A stretch of DNA of 64,000 nucleotides from Candidatus Saccharicenans sp. Its GTDB lineage: Bacteria > Acidobacteriota > Aminicenantia > Aminicenantales > Saccharicenantaceae. Location of the stretch: positions 310,001-374,000 of the forward strand of contig JASEIU010000003.1 of the NCBI GenBank assembly GCA_030017715.1, given 5' to 3'. Under the pieces are notes generated by a model that saw nothing but the letters and a program-made list of their open reading frames with translations, had not been told where the DNA came from and did no database searches. A program made the position numbers and the translations under genes. Below are positions 35,637 to 44,686 of this stretch, in pieces (the stretch's first letter is position 1; every line of letters begins with the position of its first letter).

Positions 35637-36992
35637 TCAATGATGTCTCTCCTGCCTGTCTACAGTTGATATAGTCCTCAAAGCGTACCAAATGAGGCTC
35701 CATAAAACAAGATAAGCGATCAGCATTGACAGACTATAAATAGTGACAGCATTGACAGGCGATATGCCCCATGCCCTTCCTGCGAGTAGACCCCCGACAA
35801 CCAAAACCAGTCGTGTCCCTTCCCAAACTGAATACAGATCCTGCCGCTCCAGGATATTCATGGTATGTGAGAGCGGGATTATCGCAAACCGTACTGCGAA
35901 CATCGGCCCCATGATCTGCACATAGCGGCCGGCTGTCTTCCAACCCGGACCGAAGACGATGGTAAAGAACCATGGTGCCAAAGCACACAAGACTGCTACA
36001 GGAAGCCCCCCGATGAGGGCGAGCCGAGCAGTTAATTTGAGGTAGAGTTGCCTTATAGATTTTGGATCCTCTCGGGGGAGTCGAGACGCTTCACCAAAGT
36101 AGACTTGAGCCACTGAATCCCCGACTAAGTTGAGTGGAGCCGCGATCACCCGCTGACCCAAGGCAAACCAGCCGGCAACCTCTGCGCCATAAAATGCCGC
36201 GAACAAGAGTTGAGGTAACTGTAGCCCCAAACCCTCAAGAAGGTCAGCCCAACTGGAAAAGAACGGGAAGCGTTTATATCTCGCGCCAGCATGGCATATC
36301 GCCCGCAAACTGACGGCCTTGAAAGGAGCGCGGTCTTTCCTCCAGGCAGATAAGCCTAAGGATGCACTTCCGGCGGTTTCGCCCGCCAATTGGCCTAGAA
36401 GGAGCCCAACTGGCCCAGAATGCACAAAACCCACACCAACTTGAAGGGCTGCGCGGGCCACACCACGGCTTAGCCGTGTTCGGGCAAGATTTGGAAAATC
36501 GCGTTTCCGCACTGCCCAGTAATTCAAAATTTGGTAGGTGCCGGCACCCAACATTCCTAAAGGGACGAGCCACAAATAAGGCTTAAGCTTGGGGACACTG
36601 GCCCAGGCAACTATCTGCTCTCCTAGTTTCCAGACTACTACCCATGACAGCAAGCTCATTCCCAGCAACAACATAAAACAAAGAGCCAAAACGTTGGCTG
36701 CCGTTTGATCATCTTCAGGAAGAGGAATGGCATATTCATAGCGCAAAGATGCCACCACGGTAATGATTCCCAACATAGAAGCATAGACTCCAAAGACGCC
36801 AAATTCCTCCGCAGAATAGAGGCGGGTGAGAATGGGCGATACGAGGATCGTTATCGCTTGCCCCAACGCTGATCCCCCTGCGAGCATGGTGACGCTTCGG
36901 GCAAACCGGCTCTTGGGCAAGTGTGCCCTTATCGCGTCCTTGAGCCACCTTTGCGCTGCAGCTACCCTTCTCATCCTATTTATCTTCATCAC
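35637..36992 (-). CDS. wzx: Wzx-type oligosaccharide flippase
   Basis: 451 residues with about 12 transmembrane helices. The N-terminal segment SVTMLAGGSALGQAITILVS, then PILTRLYSAEEFGVFGVYAS, is characteristic of MOP-superfamily polysaccharide transporters. It would move undecaprenyl-diphosphate-linked repeat units to the periplasm. The start may be the ATG one codon inside (36989), with AAGGAT upstream. The epimerase gene ends 13 nt upstream and the polymerase/ligase gene follows after 20 nt, so the three are probably co-transcribed. Confidence 0.88.
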   Translation of the reverse strand: MMKINRMRRVAAAQRWLKDAIRAHLPKSRFARSVTMLAGGSALGQAITILVSPILTRLYSAEEFGVFGVYASMLGIITVVASLRYEYAIPLPEDDQTAANVLALCFMLLLGMSLLSWVVVWKLGEQIVAWASVPKLKPYLWLVPLGMLGAGTYQILNYWAVRKRDFPNLARTRLSRGVARAALQVGVGFVHSGPVGLLLGQLAGETAGSASLGLSAWRKDRAPFKAVSLRAICHAGARYKRFPFFSSWADLLEGLGLQLPQLLFAAFYGAEVAGWFALGQRVIAAPLNLVGDSVAQVYFGEASRLPREDPKSIRQLYLKLTARLALIGGLPVAVLCALAPWFFTIVFGPGWKTAGRYVQIMGPMFAVRFAIIPLSHTMNILERQDLYSVWEGTRLVLVVGGLLAGRAWGISPVNAVTIYSLSMLIAYLVLWSLIWYALRTISTVDRQERHH

Positions 36993-37005
36993 TTATCCTT
37001 GGCCA

Positions 37006-38205
37006 TTACCTAATATAGAACAGAGCATGCACAATCCTCTCCGACGCCTTGCCGTCTCCGAAAGGAAGTCCGGAGGAACTATCGCGCTGAGAGGCAGAGG
37101 AACAGACAGCAAGTGCTGCTTGAAAGATGCGATTGGGATCAAAGCCAACCAGTGTGTTCCAACCCGTCTCCACCGTCTCCGCCCACTCCGTTTCCTCCCG
37201 CATGGTCACACAGGGAACGCGGAAGAAGAAGGCCTCCTTTTGGACTCCGCCCGAGTCGGTGAGGATAACCCGGGCGTTCTTCTCGAGCAGGAGCATGTCC
37301 AGGTAAGAGACCGGCTCGACTATAAGCAGATTGCGCGGCGAAGGGTCAGGATGGGGGGAGAGGAAAGAGAGGGCGTTTCGGGTGCGGGGGTGCAGGGGAA
37401 CCACGACCGTGAGCCCCTTCCGGGCGACGGTCGCCAGTCCTTCAAAGATCCCCCTGAGGCGCCCAGGATCGTCAGCGTTCTCCGCCCGGTGAATGGTGGC
37501 CAGAGCGTATCCTCTGCGTTCAAGCCCCAGGCGATCGAGGATCCCGGACTTCGTTTCAGCCAGCTCGGCGTACTGGAGCACCGCATCGTACATCACGTCG
37601 CCGACGTTGAGAACTAATGGTACGTGGTGTGTGGTCAGTGCCTTGTCCCCTGGAATCAGTGGCACATAGTCAAGCGGGAGGAGATGGCCGTCGTTGACGA
37701 TATTGGTGAAGCCCTCCCTTTTCAGATTCCGTACTGCGGTCTCGGTGGGACAGAAGAGGAGATCGGCTACATGGTCGGCGAGCACTCGGTTTATCTCCTC
37801 AGGCATCGTCCTGTTGAAGCTGCGCAGCCCAGCCTCCACGTGAGCCAGAGGGATATGTAGCTTGGTCGCGACTAAAGCACCTGCCAGGGTGGAGTTCGTG
37901 TCGCCGTAGACCATCACCACGTCCGGCTTCTCTTTGAGAAGCACCTCTTCGATCCGCTTGAGCATCTCGCCGGTCTGATAGCCATGGGTGCCTGAGCCCA
38001 CACCCAGGTGGTAATCCGGCGCTTTTAGGCCAAGTTCTTCGAAGAAAACCTGAGACATCTCATAGTCATAATGCTGGCCGGAATGGAGCAGAACCTCCTG
38101 AATATGATCTCCATCAGTCTCTTTATTATGAAGGTCGATCCCCTTTAAAATTGGCGCCAGTTTTATAAACTGAGGCCTGGCGCCAACGATGTTAATGAGC
38201 TTCAC
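37006..38205 (-). CDS. wbpI: UDP-N-acetylglucosamine 2-epimerase family, WbpI-like
   Basis: I set the start at the second GTG (38205, VKLINIVGARPQFIKLAPIL) because GAGGGGGAAAGCG precedes it; the first GTG at 38220 has no clear site. About 399 residues. Motifs are HSGQHYDYEMSQVFFEELGL, VMVYGDTNSTLAGALVATKL, HVEAGLRSFNRTMPEEINRV and LTDSGGVQKEAFFFRVPCVT. An extra segment of about 25 residues (NDGHLLPLDYVPLIPGDKAL) sits before NVGDVMYD. Beside WbpB, D and E homologues, the likely substrate is UDP-GlcNAc(3NAc)A, giving UDP-ManNAc(3NAc)A. WecB activity on UDP-GlcNAc is the alternative. It overlaps the WbpE gene. Confidence 0.85.
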   Translation of the reverse strand: MKLINIVGARPQFIKLAPILKGIDLHNKETDGDHIQEVLLHSGQHYDYEMSQVFFEELGLKAPDYHLGVGSGTHGYQTGEMLKRIEEVLLKEKPDVVMVYGDTNSTLAGALVATKLHIPLAHVEAGLRSFNRTMPEEINRVLADHVADLLFCPTETAVRNLKREGFTNIVNDGHLLPLDYVPLIPGDKALTTHHVPLVLNVGDVMYDAVLQYAELAETKSGILDRLGLERRGYALATIHRAENADDPGRLRGIFEGLATVARKGLTVVVPLHPRTRNALSFLSPHPDPSPRNLLIVEPVSYLDMLLLEKNARVILTDSGGVQKEAFFFRVPCVTMREETEWAETVETGWNTLVGFDPNRIFQAALAVCSSASQRDSSSGLPFGDGKASERIVHALFYIR

Positions 38206-39337
38206 CGCTTTCCCCCTCACTCATCTCAAAGAATCGCGTGATCTCGCCGGCCACGCATTTCTGCTGCTCTTCGGTTAGTTCAGGAAACATAGGTAGCGAA
38301 AGGACTTCACGACTTGCCTTCTCGCTTTCCGGGAAATCTCCTTCTTCATAACCAAGAAATCCAAAGCACGGCTGGAGGTGCAGGGGCAAAGGATAGTAAA
38401 CCTGCGTCTCAATTCCACGCTCCCTCAGGTAGTTGCGAAGAGCATCACGCTTCTCTCCCAGGACACGAATGGTATACTGGTGAAATACATGAGAGCAGTC
38501 TGGTGCTATGTAAGGAGTTTTCACATAATTGATTTCTCTCAGAAGTTCATTATACAGAGCGCTCAGGCGTTGCCTCGCCCCGGCCCAGGCATTTAGATAA
38601 GGAAGCTTCGCCCGGAGAATAGCCGCCTGTATGGTATCGAGACGCGAATTATAACCGATCATGTGGTAGTAGTACCTGGGTTTTGAACCATGAGCCCTTA
38701 ACATCTTTATTCTATCGGAAATTTCAGGATCGTTGGTGACAACCAATCCCCCGTCGCCAAAAGCCCCGAGATTTTTGGAGGGGAAAAAGCTAATGCAGCC
38801 AGCATGGCCAAACTGCCCTACCGCTTTTCCTTTATATTTTGCTCCTATGGCCTGGGCAACATCCTCAACAACAAAAAGCCTGTATTTTCGGGCAAGCTCA
38901 AGTATTTTATCCATGTCGGCTGGCTGGCCATAAAGATGGACCGGAATTATGGCTCGAGTCTTTTCGGTAATGGCTCTTTCTATTAAATCGGTGTTAAGGT
39001 TAAAGGTTTCAGGGTCAATGTCGACAAACACCGGTTTTGCGCCACAGTGAACTATAGAAGAGGCCGAGGCGACAAAAGTTAAGGGAGAGGTAATCACCTC
39101 GTCACCGGGCCCAATTCCGATAGCCTTTAGAGCTAAAATCAAAGCATCCGTGCCTGATGCCACTCCGACCCCATACTTACAGCCGCAGAACTCAGCTACT
39201 TCCTGTTCTAAAGCTTCCACCTCCGACCCGAGGATGTACTGACCGGAGCGAAGGACTCTTTTTACTGCCTCATCTACCTCTTTTTCAATAGAAGCATACT
39301 GAGCTTTGAGGTCAACTAAAGGAATTGATTTCTTCAT
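38192..39337 (-). CDS. wbpE: PLP-dependent sugar aminotransferase, WbpE-like (DegT/DnrJ/EryC1)
   Basis: 381 residues of the DegT family. The PLP lysine lies in ISFFPSKNLGAFGDGGLVV. GVGVASGTDALILALKAIGI binds the cofactor phosphate, and PVHLYGQPADMDKI is the usual strand motif. In the UDP-GlcNAc(3NAc)A pathway WbpE transfers an amino group from glutamate to C3 of the 3-keto UDP-GlcNAcA made by WbpB. Adjacent wbpD- and wbpB-like genes support that role over a C4 aminotransferase. AAGGA lies ahead of the ATG. The stop overlaps the epimerase start region. Confidence 0.9.
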   Translation of the reverse strand: MKKSIPLVDLKAQYASIEKEVDEAVKRVLRSGQYILGSEVEALEQEVAEFCGCKYGVGVASGTDALILALKAIGIGPGDEVITSPLTFVASASSIVHCGAKPVFVDIDPETFNLNTDLIERAITEKTRAIIPVHLYGQPADMDKILELARKYRLFVVEDVAQAIGAKYKGKAVGQFGHAGCISFFPSKNLGAFGDGGLVVTNDPEISDRIKMLRAHGSKPRYYYHMIGYNSRLDTIQAAILRAKLPYLNAWAGARQRLSALYNELLREINYVKTPYIAPDCSHVFHQYTIRVLGEKRDALRNYLRERGIETQVYYPLPLHLQPCFGFLGYEEGDFPESEKASREVLSLPMFPELTEEQQKCVAGEITRFFEMSEGESGEAH

Positions 39338-39349
39338 TGTTAAAGGTCC

Positions 39350-39961
39350 TTACTTCAATGGTTTATCTTCGGGCCAATCGAGACACCTCAAAATTCCTGG
39401 CTCAACTTCCTTATACCGCCAGCCACTTTCAGGACAGACATATATCCCATCATTATCAGGATTTATTAAGCGATGGCCATGACGACTGACCCAGCCCTTC
39501 TGGCGGGCAGGGACTCCGAGCATAAGCGCATAATCAGGAACATCAGAAACTACTACCGCCCCCGCTCCGATTAGGGCATATCTTCCTATGGTTACGCCAC
39601 AGACTATTGTAGCGTTGGCTCCGATAGAAGCTCCTCTCCGGACAATTGTTTTTTCATAGAGATGACGCCTTACTAGCTCTGACCTGGGATTGCTGATATT
39701 AGTAAAAACACAGGATGGTCCACAAAAGACATAATCTTCGAGGATCACACCCTCATATACTGAAACATTATTCTGGATTTTCACATAATCGCCTATTACA
39801 ACATTATTGCCTATATTAACATTCTGCCCGAGAACACAATTCTTCCCTATTCTGGCCCCGGATTGGATATGGCAAAAGTGCCAGATTTTCGTTTCCTCGC
39901 CTATTTCAACTCCCTCATCGATGAAGCTACTTGGATGGACAAAATAATTATTCTGGCTCAT
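39350..39961 (-). CDS. wbpD: Hexapeptide N-acetyltransferase, WbpD-like
   Basis: 203 residues of left-handed beta-helix repeats: [40 protein letters not shown] and [20 protein letters not shown]. WbpD acetylates the 3-amino group of UDP-GlcNAc(3NH2)A with acetyl-CoA, directly after the WbpE step. The size and the [11 protein letters not shown] opening match that family. It lies 12 nt from wbpE and 43 nt from wbpB, with AAAGGA ahead of the start. Confidence 0.9.
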   Translation of the reverse strand: MSQNNYFVHPSSFIDEGVEIGEETKIWHFCHIQSGARIGKNCVLGQNVNIGNNVVIGDYVKIQNNVSVYEGVILEDYVFCGPSCVFTNISNPRSELVRRHLYEKTIVRRGASIGANATIVCGVTIGRYALIGAGAVVVSDVPDYALMLGVPARQKGWVSRHGHRLINPDNDGIYVCPESGWRYKEVEPGILRCLDWPEDKPLK

Positions 39962-40004
39962 GTTTATCCTTTCTAAAGTTGCTATTTGATTATTTTACCC
40001 TTCT

Positions 40005-40955
40005 TCATAAAAGTTTAGCGGCCAGGGGATGGACATCGCCGGCTCTCGGCTTTAATTCTGTCTTCCTAATTTGATAAACTATATCTATCGCATTCCTATT
40101 CTCGTCGAGACGGAATCCATTACCTTTTAGGATTTCTTCATAAACTCTGGTGTGGAGATCCTGAAAGCCGTCAGTAAAATCAAATGGCTTCCCATTTATT
40201 TCTATGCAGCGATACGACCTTTTGCCAGCCGAGAGAACTTCGGGCGGCAAATCTTCAAACCTTAGCGACAAAAACCATCTGACTCGGGCTTTTTTAAGCT
40301 CAAGATAACCGGCAGCAACGTCTGGTTGCCTCAGATGAACAATATTTCTCAAAGGCGGGCCAAAAATCCAGCTCAGCATATCAAAGAAATGAACTCCTAT
40401 ATTGGTTGCGATTCCGCCCGATTTATCTTCTATCCCCTTCCAGGAATAAAAATACCAGCGACCACGGGCTGTTATATAGGTAAGGTCAATATCATAGATT
40501 GAATCGCTCCTGTTCTGCTCTATTTTTTCCCTTAAATTCAATATTTCCGGATGCAATCGAAGTTGAAGAACTGTATATATCTTATGTCCGTATTCTTCCT
40601 CTTCTTCCTTTAATGCATCTATGTTCCATGGATTAAGGACCACAGGCTTCTCGCAGATAGCATCAGCTCCAATACGCAGAGCAAAGCGGCAGTGCGCGTC
40701 GTGAAGATAATTGGGAGAGCAGATGCTCACAAAATGCACCGCTCTTTCCGGCTCTTTGCGGCGAAGCATTTCTAAATGTCTATCAAATCGCTCGAATTCG
40801 GTGAAAAAATCAGCGTTCGCGAAATATGAATCGATAATTCCCACTGAATCACTCTTATCAAGCGTGGCTACCAATTGATTATTTGTCTCTTTGATGGCTT
40901 TAAGGTGACGAGGAGCAATATAGCCGGCAACGCCTATTAAAGCAAAGTTTTTCAT
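40005..40955 (-). CDS. wbpB: UDP-GlcNAcA 3-dehydrogenase, WbpB/WlbA-like (Gfo/Idh/MocA family)
   Basis: 316 residues. FALIGVAGYIAPRHLKAIKE is the WbpB-type N-terminus with a GxxGxxA nucleotide-binding variant. HFVSICSPNYLHDAHCRFAL and ADAICEKPVVLNPWN (Lys of the EKP motif) are catalytic-region hallmarks. GGIATNIGVHFFDMLSWIFG carries the His expected near the substrate. WbpB oxidises C3 of UDP-GlcNAcA, regenerating NAD+ with 2-oxoglutarate, and feeds WbpE. It sits between the PglF-like gene and wbpD with short gaps. Confidence 0.92.
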   Translation of the reverse strand: MKNFALIGVAGYIAPRHLKAIKETNNQLVATLDKSDSVGIIDSYFANADFFTEFERFDRHLEMLRRKEPERAVHFVSICSPNYLHDAHCRFALRIGADAICEKPVVLNPWNIDALKEEEEEYGHKIYTVLQLRLHPEILNLREKIEQNRSDSIYDIDLTYITARGRWYFYSWKGIEDKSGGIATNIGVHFFDMLSWIFGPPLRNIVHLRQPDVAAGYLELKKARVRWFLSLRFEDLPPEVLSAGKRSYRCIEINGKPFDFTDGFQDLHTRVYEEILKGNGFRLDENRNAIDIVYQIRKTELKPRAGDVHPLAAKLL

Positions 40956-40979
40956 TTTAGACTCGCAAAATGATTAAAA

Positions 40980-42893
40980 CTAAACTTTAGCATTATAACC
41001 AGGTTTGTATGTTGGTAATATCTCTTTAAGAATCTCTACTATTTGTAATTTATCAGCAGAATTAGAACTTATTTGAATAAGATAATCTATTTTGTTTAAT
41101 AGCCACTCTTCATCTTTACCATTAAAGCTTTTTTCTTTATCAACTGATCTTGCTTTGAATATTTTTGGATGCTCAGTTGGTTCCGACCCCTCTTCAGCCC
41201 CGAGCAATTCCTCAAATAATTTTTCTCCCGGCCTTAAACCTGTAAACTCAATCTGAATATCTACATCGGGTTCCAATCCTTTGAGCCTTATCATTTCTTT
41301 TGCCAGGTCTGCAATTTTAATTGGCTCTCCCATGTCAAGGATAAAAACCTCGCCGCCATTACCTGAAGCCGCCGCTTGAAGCACAAGTATAACCGCCTCA
41401 GATGTGGCCATAAAATATCTCTTCATCTCAGGATGAGTAACCGTGACCGGGCCACCTTTTTTTATTTGTTCCTCAAAAATAGGTATTACGCTTCCACGAC
41501 TTCCAAGCACATTGCCGAATCTGACTGAAATAAATTTAGTAGTGTTCAATTTATTTACAACTTTTAGCATTTCTTCGCTGACCCTCTTGCTCGCTCCCAT
41601 AACGCTCGTCGGATTTATGACTTTATCTGTCGAAATATTTACAAACTTTTCTACCTTATGTTTTATTGATAACTCTGCTAGATTTTTAGTGCCGAGCACA
41701 TTCGTCTTTATAGCCTCTTCAGGGAATTCCTCAATTATTGGGACGTGCTTGTAGGCCGCCGAGTGGATAACTACACCCGGATTGCATTGCTTAAAAACCA
41801 TATCAAGCTTAGCTTTATCACGGATGTCTGCCACAACGGGGATTACTTCAATTTCTTTCTTTGGTAATTTGTTTATTAAATAAAATAATTCAGTCTCGTC
41901 AATATCCAGAGCGGCAACTTTCTCTGGCTTAAATTGAAGGACAGTTCTTACTATTTCTGAACCAATCGAGCCACCAGCCCCAGTGATCAGAATACATTTT
42001 CCGTTTATAAACTCGCTTATTTTTTGAAAATCTGTAGAAACAGGTTCCCGGGAGAGAAGGTCTTCGATTCTAATCTCTTTAATATCTCTAAGTCCAACAT
42101 TACCGTCAACGAGCTCAAGGATGCCGGGCAAAACTCTTATTTTTTTCTTCCACTCAGCCTGTCTTATTTGATCAAGGATCTTCCTGATTTCTGTAGAATC
42201 AGCGCTCGGGATAGCAATCAATATCTCATCTATGTGATTGCCTTTAAGAATATCCAGTATTGCTGTTCTATTTCCCAGAACCTTTATTCCATTTATCTTC
42301 AACCCTTGTTTCGCCGGATCATCATCGACAAAGCCAACCGGAACATAGGGCGACTTCGGATTGCTTATCATTTCATTTACGATGCTATTCCCGGCTTCGC
42401 CTGCCCCGATTATTAGAACCCTTAACTTCCCCTTTTCCAGTTTCCTCCCTTTACTAATATATTCTCTATAAACCCTCTTTGAGACCCTCAGCATCATCAT
42501 TAAAGAATAAGTGAGTATAAAATCAATTAATAATACAGACCTTGGTATGCCGCCTATATAAGGGCTCTCCCTGAATATCAAGAATATGCTTGAAAGCATT
42601 CCTGTTGAAAGAATGACGGCTATAGTTAGCCTGGCAAGATCCAGGACACTAAAGTATCTCCAGGAAAAATTGTACATTCCGAAGATATAGAGTAACGCAA
42701 CTCTTATGATTATCGCTGTCATCAAATAAAAAGGATATCGGAGTTGGTATTGCTCCGGTATCAGAGCATCAAACCTCAGCCAGAATGATGCATACAAAGA
42801 AAAAGCTATTATGATTATGTCCGATATTAAAAAGAAAGCGCGTCTTTTCCATACAGTTACAGAAAACAATCTGCTCAGTATCTTCCGGTCCAT
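40980..42893 (-). CDS. Membrane-bound UDP-GlcNAc 4,6-dehydratase (PglF/WbpM/CapD family)
   Basis: 637 residues. The N-terminal third has four transmembrane helices, then a first nucleotide-binding fold (VLIIGAGEAGNSIVNEMI). The catalytic short-chain dehydrogenase domain starts at ILITGAGGSIGSEIVRTVLQ (about residue 295). NISTDKVINPTSVMGASKRV holds the Ser, Met and Lys of the long-form dehydratase active site. The enzyme makes UDP-4-keto-6-deoxy-GlcNAc. With PglE, PglD and PglC homologues directly upstream, it should start UDP-diNAc-bacillosamine synthesis. GGAAGGGG precedes the ATG. Confidence 0.92.
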   Translation of the reverse strand: MDRKILSRLFSVTVWKRRAFFLISDIIIIAFSLYASFWLRFDALIPEQYQLRYPFYLMTAIIIRVALLYIFGMYNFSWRYFSVLDLARLTIAVILSTGMLSSIFLIFRESPYIGGIPRSVLLIDFILTYSLMMMLRVSKRVYREYISKGRKLEKGKLRVLIIGAGEAGNSIVNEMISNPKSPYVPVGFVDDDPAKQGLKINGIKVLGNRTAILDILKGNHIDEILIAIPSADSTEIRKILDQIRQAEWKKKIRVLPGILELVDGNVGLRDIKEIRIEDLLSREPVSTDFQKISEFINGKCILITGAGGSIGSEIVRTVLQFKPEKVAALDIDETELFYLINKLPKKEIEVIPVVADIRDKAKLDMVFKQCNPGVVIHSAAYKHVPIIEEFPEEAIKTNVLGTKNLAELSIKHKVEKFVNISTDKVINPTSVMGASKRVSEEMLKVVNKLNTTKFISVRFGNVLGSRGSVIPIFEEQIKKGGPVTVTHPEMKRYFMATSEAVILVLQAAASGNGGEVFILDMGEPIKIADLAKEMIRLKGLEPDVDIQIEFTGLRPGEKLFEELLGAEEGSEPTEHPKIFKARSVDKEKSFNGKDEEWLLNKIDYLIQISSNSADKLQIVEILKEILPTYKPGYNAKV

Positions 42894-42927
42894 TAATATT
42901 TATCCCCTTCCACTAACATTATGAGGA

Positions 42928-44061
42928 TTATTTTCTTTGCACCTTCTTTATAACCTGAACAACTCTTTCAATGTCTTCATCGCTCATAGCCGAGCCAGAA
43001 GGAAGGCATAGTCCATTTTTGAATATCATCTCAGAGACACCGCTGCCAATAAATTCGCAATCTTTGAATACCGGCTGCATATGCATCGGCTTCCAAAGAG
43101 GTCTTGATTCAATATTTTCTTCTTCCAATGCCAATCTTACATCTTCCCGCGTAGCTCCAAATTCTTTCTCATCTATTACTATGCAGGTAAGCCACCTGTT
43201 GCTTTGTCCCCAGGGAGTTTCGGGCTGAAATGATATGCCTGGCAGGTCGGATAATAGTTCTTTATATTTTTCAAAAATATACCTTCTTTTTTCAACTCTT
43301 TCCTTCAATACCTTTAGCTGGCCCCTTCCAATAGCTGCTAATATATTGCTCATTCTATAATTGTAGCCAATTTCTGAATGCTCATAATGAGGAGCAGGAT
43401 CCCTTGCCTGGGTAGCCAGTTTTCTTGCATGATCAATAAGATCTTTCTGCTCTGAAACCAGCATCCCCCCTCCAGAGGTTGTAATTATCTTATTCCCATT
43501 GAATGAAAATACTCCCAATAATCCAAATGTTCCCAATGAGCGGTTTTTATAAGTAGCTCCAAGAGCTTCTGCCGCATCTTCTATAACAGGTATGCCATAT
43601 TCATTGCAAATATCTAAAATGGGATTTAAATTAGCAGGCTGTCCATAAAGATGAACCACCACTACGGCTTTAGGTAATATTCCTTTCTTTTCCTTATTTT
43701 TTATGGTTTCAGCAACTAAATCGGGATCAATATTCCAGGATGCTTTTTCGCTGTCTATAAAAATCGGTTTTCCCCCGAGATAAACAATAGGGTTGGCACT
43801 TGCGGAAAAGGTTAAAGATGAAACAATTACTTCATCCCCCGTTTTTACTCCAGATAAAATAAGAGCAAGATGTATAGCTGCAGTTCCTGAGCTCAAAGCA
43901 AGAGAATATTTAGCTCCAACAGCTTTTGAAAACTCTTGCTCAAAGGCATCAACCATTGGCCCCAACGGAGCTATCCAGTTTGATTCGAAAGCCTCCTTTA
44001 TCAATTCTAATTCAGTCCCGCTCATATGAGGTGGAGATAGAAAGATTCTTTTATTCTTCAT
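42928..44061 (-). CDS. pglE: PLP-dependent 4-aminotransferase, PglE-like
   Basis: 377 residues of the DegT family. The N-terminus RIFLSPPHMSGTELELIKEA, followed by FESNWIAPLGP, is typical of PglE/LegC-like enzymes. The PLP lysine is in GVFSFNGNKIITTSGGGMLV. It would aminate C4 of UDP-4-keto-6-deoxy-GlcNAc using glutamate. The gene lies one base from the PglD gene and 34 nt from the dehydratase gene, matching the Campylobacter pgl grouping. It is clearly distinct from the WbpE-like paralogue, which has SKNLGAFGDGG at the lysine. Confidence 0.92.
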   Translation of the reverse strand: MKNKRIFLSPPHMSGTELELIKEAFESNWIAPLGPMVDAFEQEFSKAVGAKYSLALSSGTAAIHLALILSGVKTGDEVIVSSLTFSASANPIVYLGGKPIFIDSEKASWNIDPDLVAETIKNKEKKGILPKAVVVVHLYGQPANLNPILDICNEYGIPVIEDAAEALGATYKNRSLGTFGLLGVFSFNGNKIITTSGGGMLVSEQKDLIDHARKLATQARDPAPHYEHSEIGYNYRMSNILAAIGRGQLKVLKERVEKRRYIFEKYKELLSDLPGISFQPETPWGQSNRWLTCIVIDEKEFGATREDVRLALEEENIESRPLWKPMHMQPVFKDCEFIGSGVSEMIFKNGLCLPSGSAMSDEDIERVVQVIKKVQRK

Positions 44062-44062
44062 A

Positions 44063-44686
44063 TCATAAATTCTTTATAATCCTGGCGGGATTGCCATAGG
44101 CCAAAACGCGAGGCGGAATATTACTTACGACTACGCTGCCTGCACCAATCTGGCTCCATTCTCCTATTTCTACATTTGGAATTACGATGCTCCCAATCCC
44201 AACGAAGGCACCTTCCCCAACTCTGACACCACCGGCCATATGAACACCAGGGGCGATATGACAGAAATCTCCTATTTCGCAATCATGATCAATTGAGCAT
44301 GCTGTGTTTATTATGCAATGATTTCCTATTTTTGTGTTCGTCTGAATTATTGCTCCTGCAAAAACTACTGTGCCGTCTCCTATTTTAACTTTATCATCAA
44401 CAAAGGCTTTCGGATGAATCAGCTTTAAATAGCTAATATTATTCAGCCCAGATATTTTCTCAAATACTCTTTTTCGAATACTATTATCACCGACTGCAAT
44501 TATAAAATACCCATCATCAAATGCAATCTCATTTAATGGACCCAATATAGGTACATCCAATAAACAGCTCCCCTTTTTGTTTAAATCATCGTCAAATATT
44601 CCTGTTACACGATAATTTAATGCCTTTATTGTGGATATAACAACTTTCGCCTGGCCTCCCGCCCCTATTATGTATATTTTATGCAT
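44063..44686 (-). CDS. pglD: UDP-amino-sugar N-acetyltransferase, PglD/NeuD-like
   Basis: The start is MHKIYIIGAGGQAK (44686) behind GGAGAAG; the track adds four residues. About 207 residues: an N-terminal small Rossmann-like domain, then hexapeptide repeats (VKIGDGTVVFAGAIIQTNTK) with the catalytic-type His in CSIDHDCEIGDFCHIAPG. PglD acetylates the 4-amino group, giving UDP-diNAc-bacillosamine. The ATG overlaps the PglC-like stop by 8 nt, so the two are translationally coupled. Confidence 0.92.
   Translation of the reverse strand: MHKIYIIGAGGQAKVVISTIKALNYRVTGIFDDDLNKKGSCLLDVPILGPLNEIAFDDGYFIIAVGDNSIRKRVFEKISGLNNISYLKLIHPKAFVDDKVKIGDGTVVFAGAIIQTNTKIGNHCIINTACSIDHDCEIGDFCHIAPGVHMAGGVRVGEGAFVGIGSIVIPNVEIGEWSQIGAGSVVVSNIPPRVLAYGNPARIIKNL

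Noticed and set aside
36585-36600. GGGGACACTGG inside the Wzx gene
   Set aside because: It is ordinary coding sequence without a second arm.
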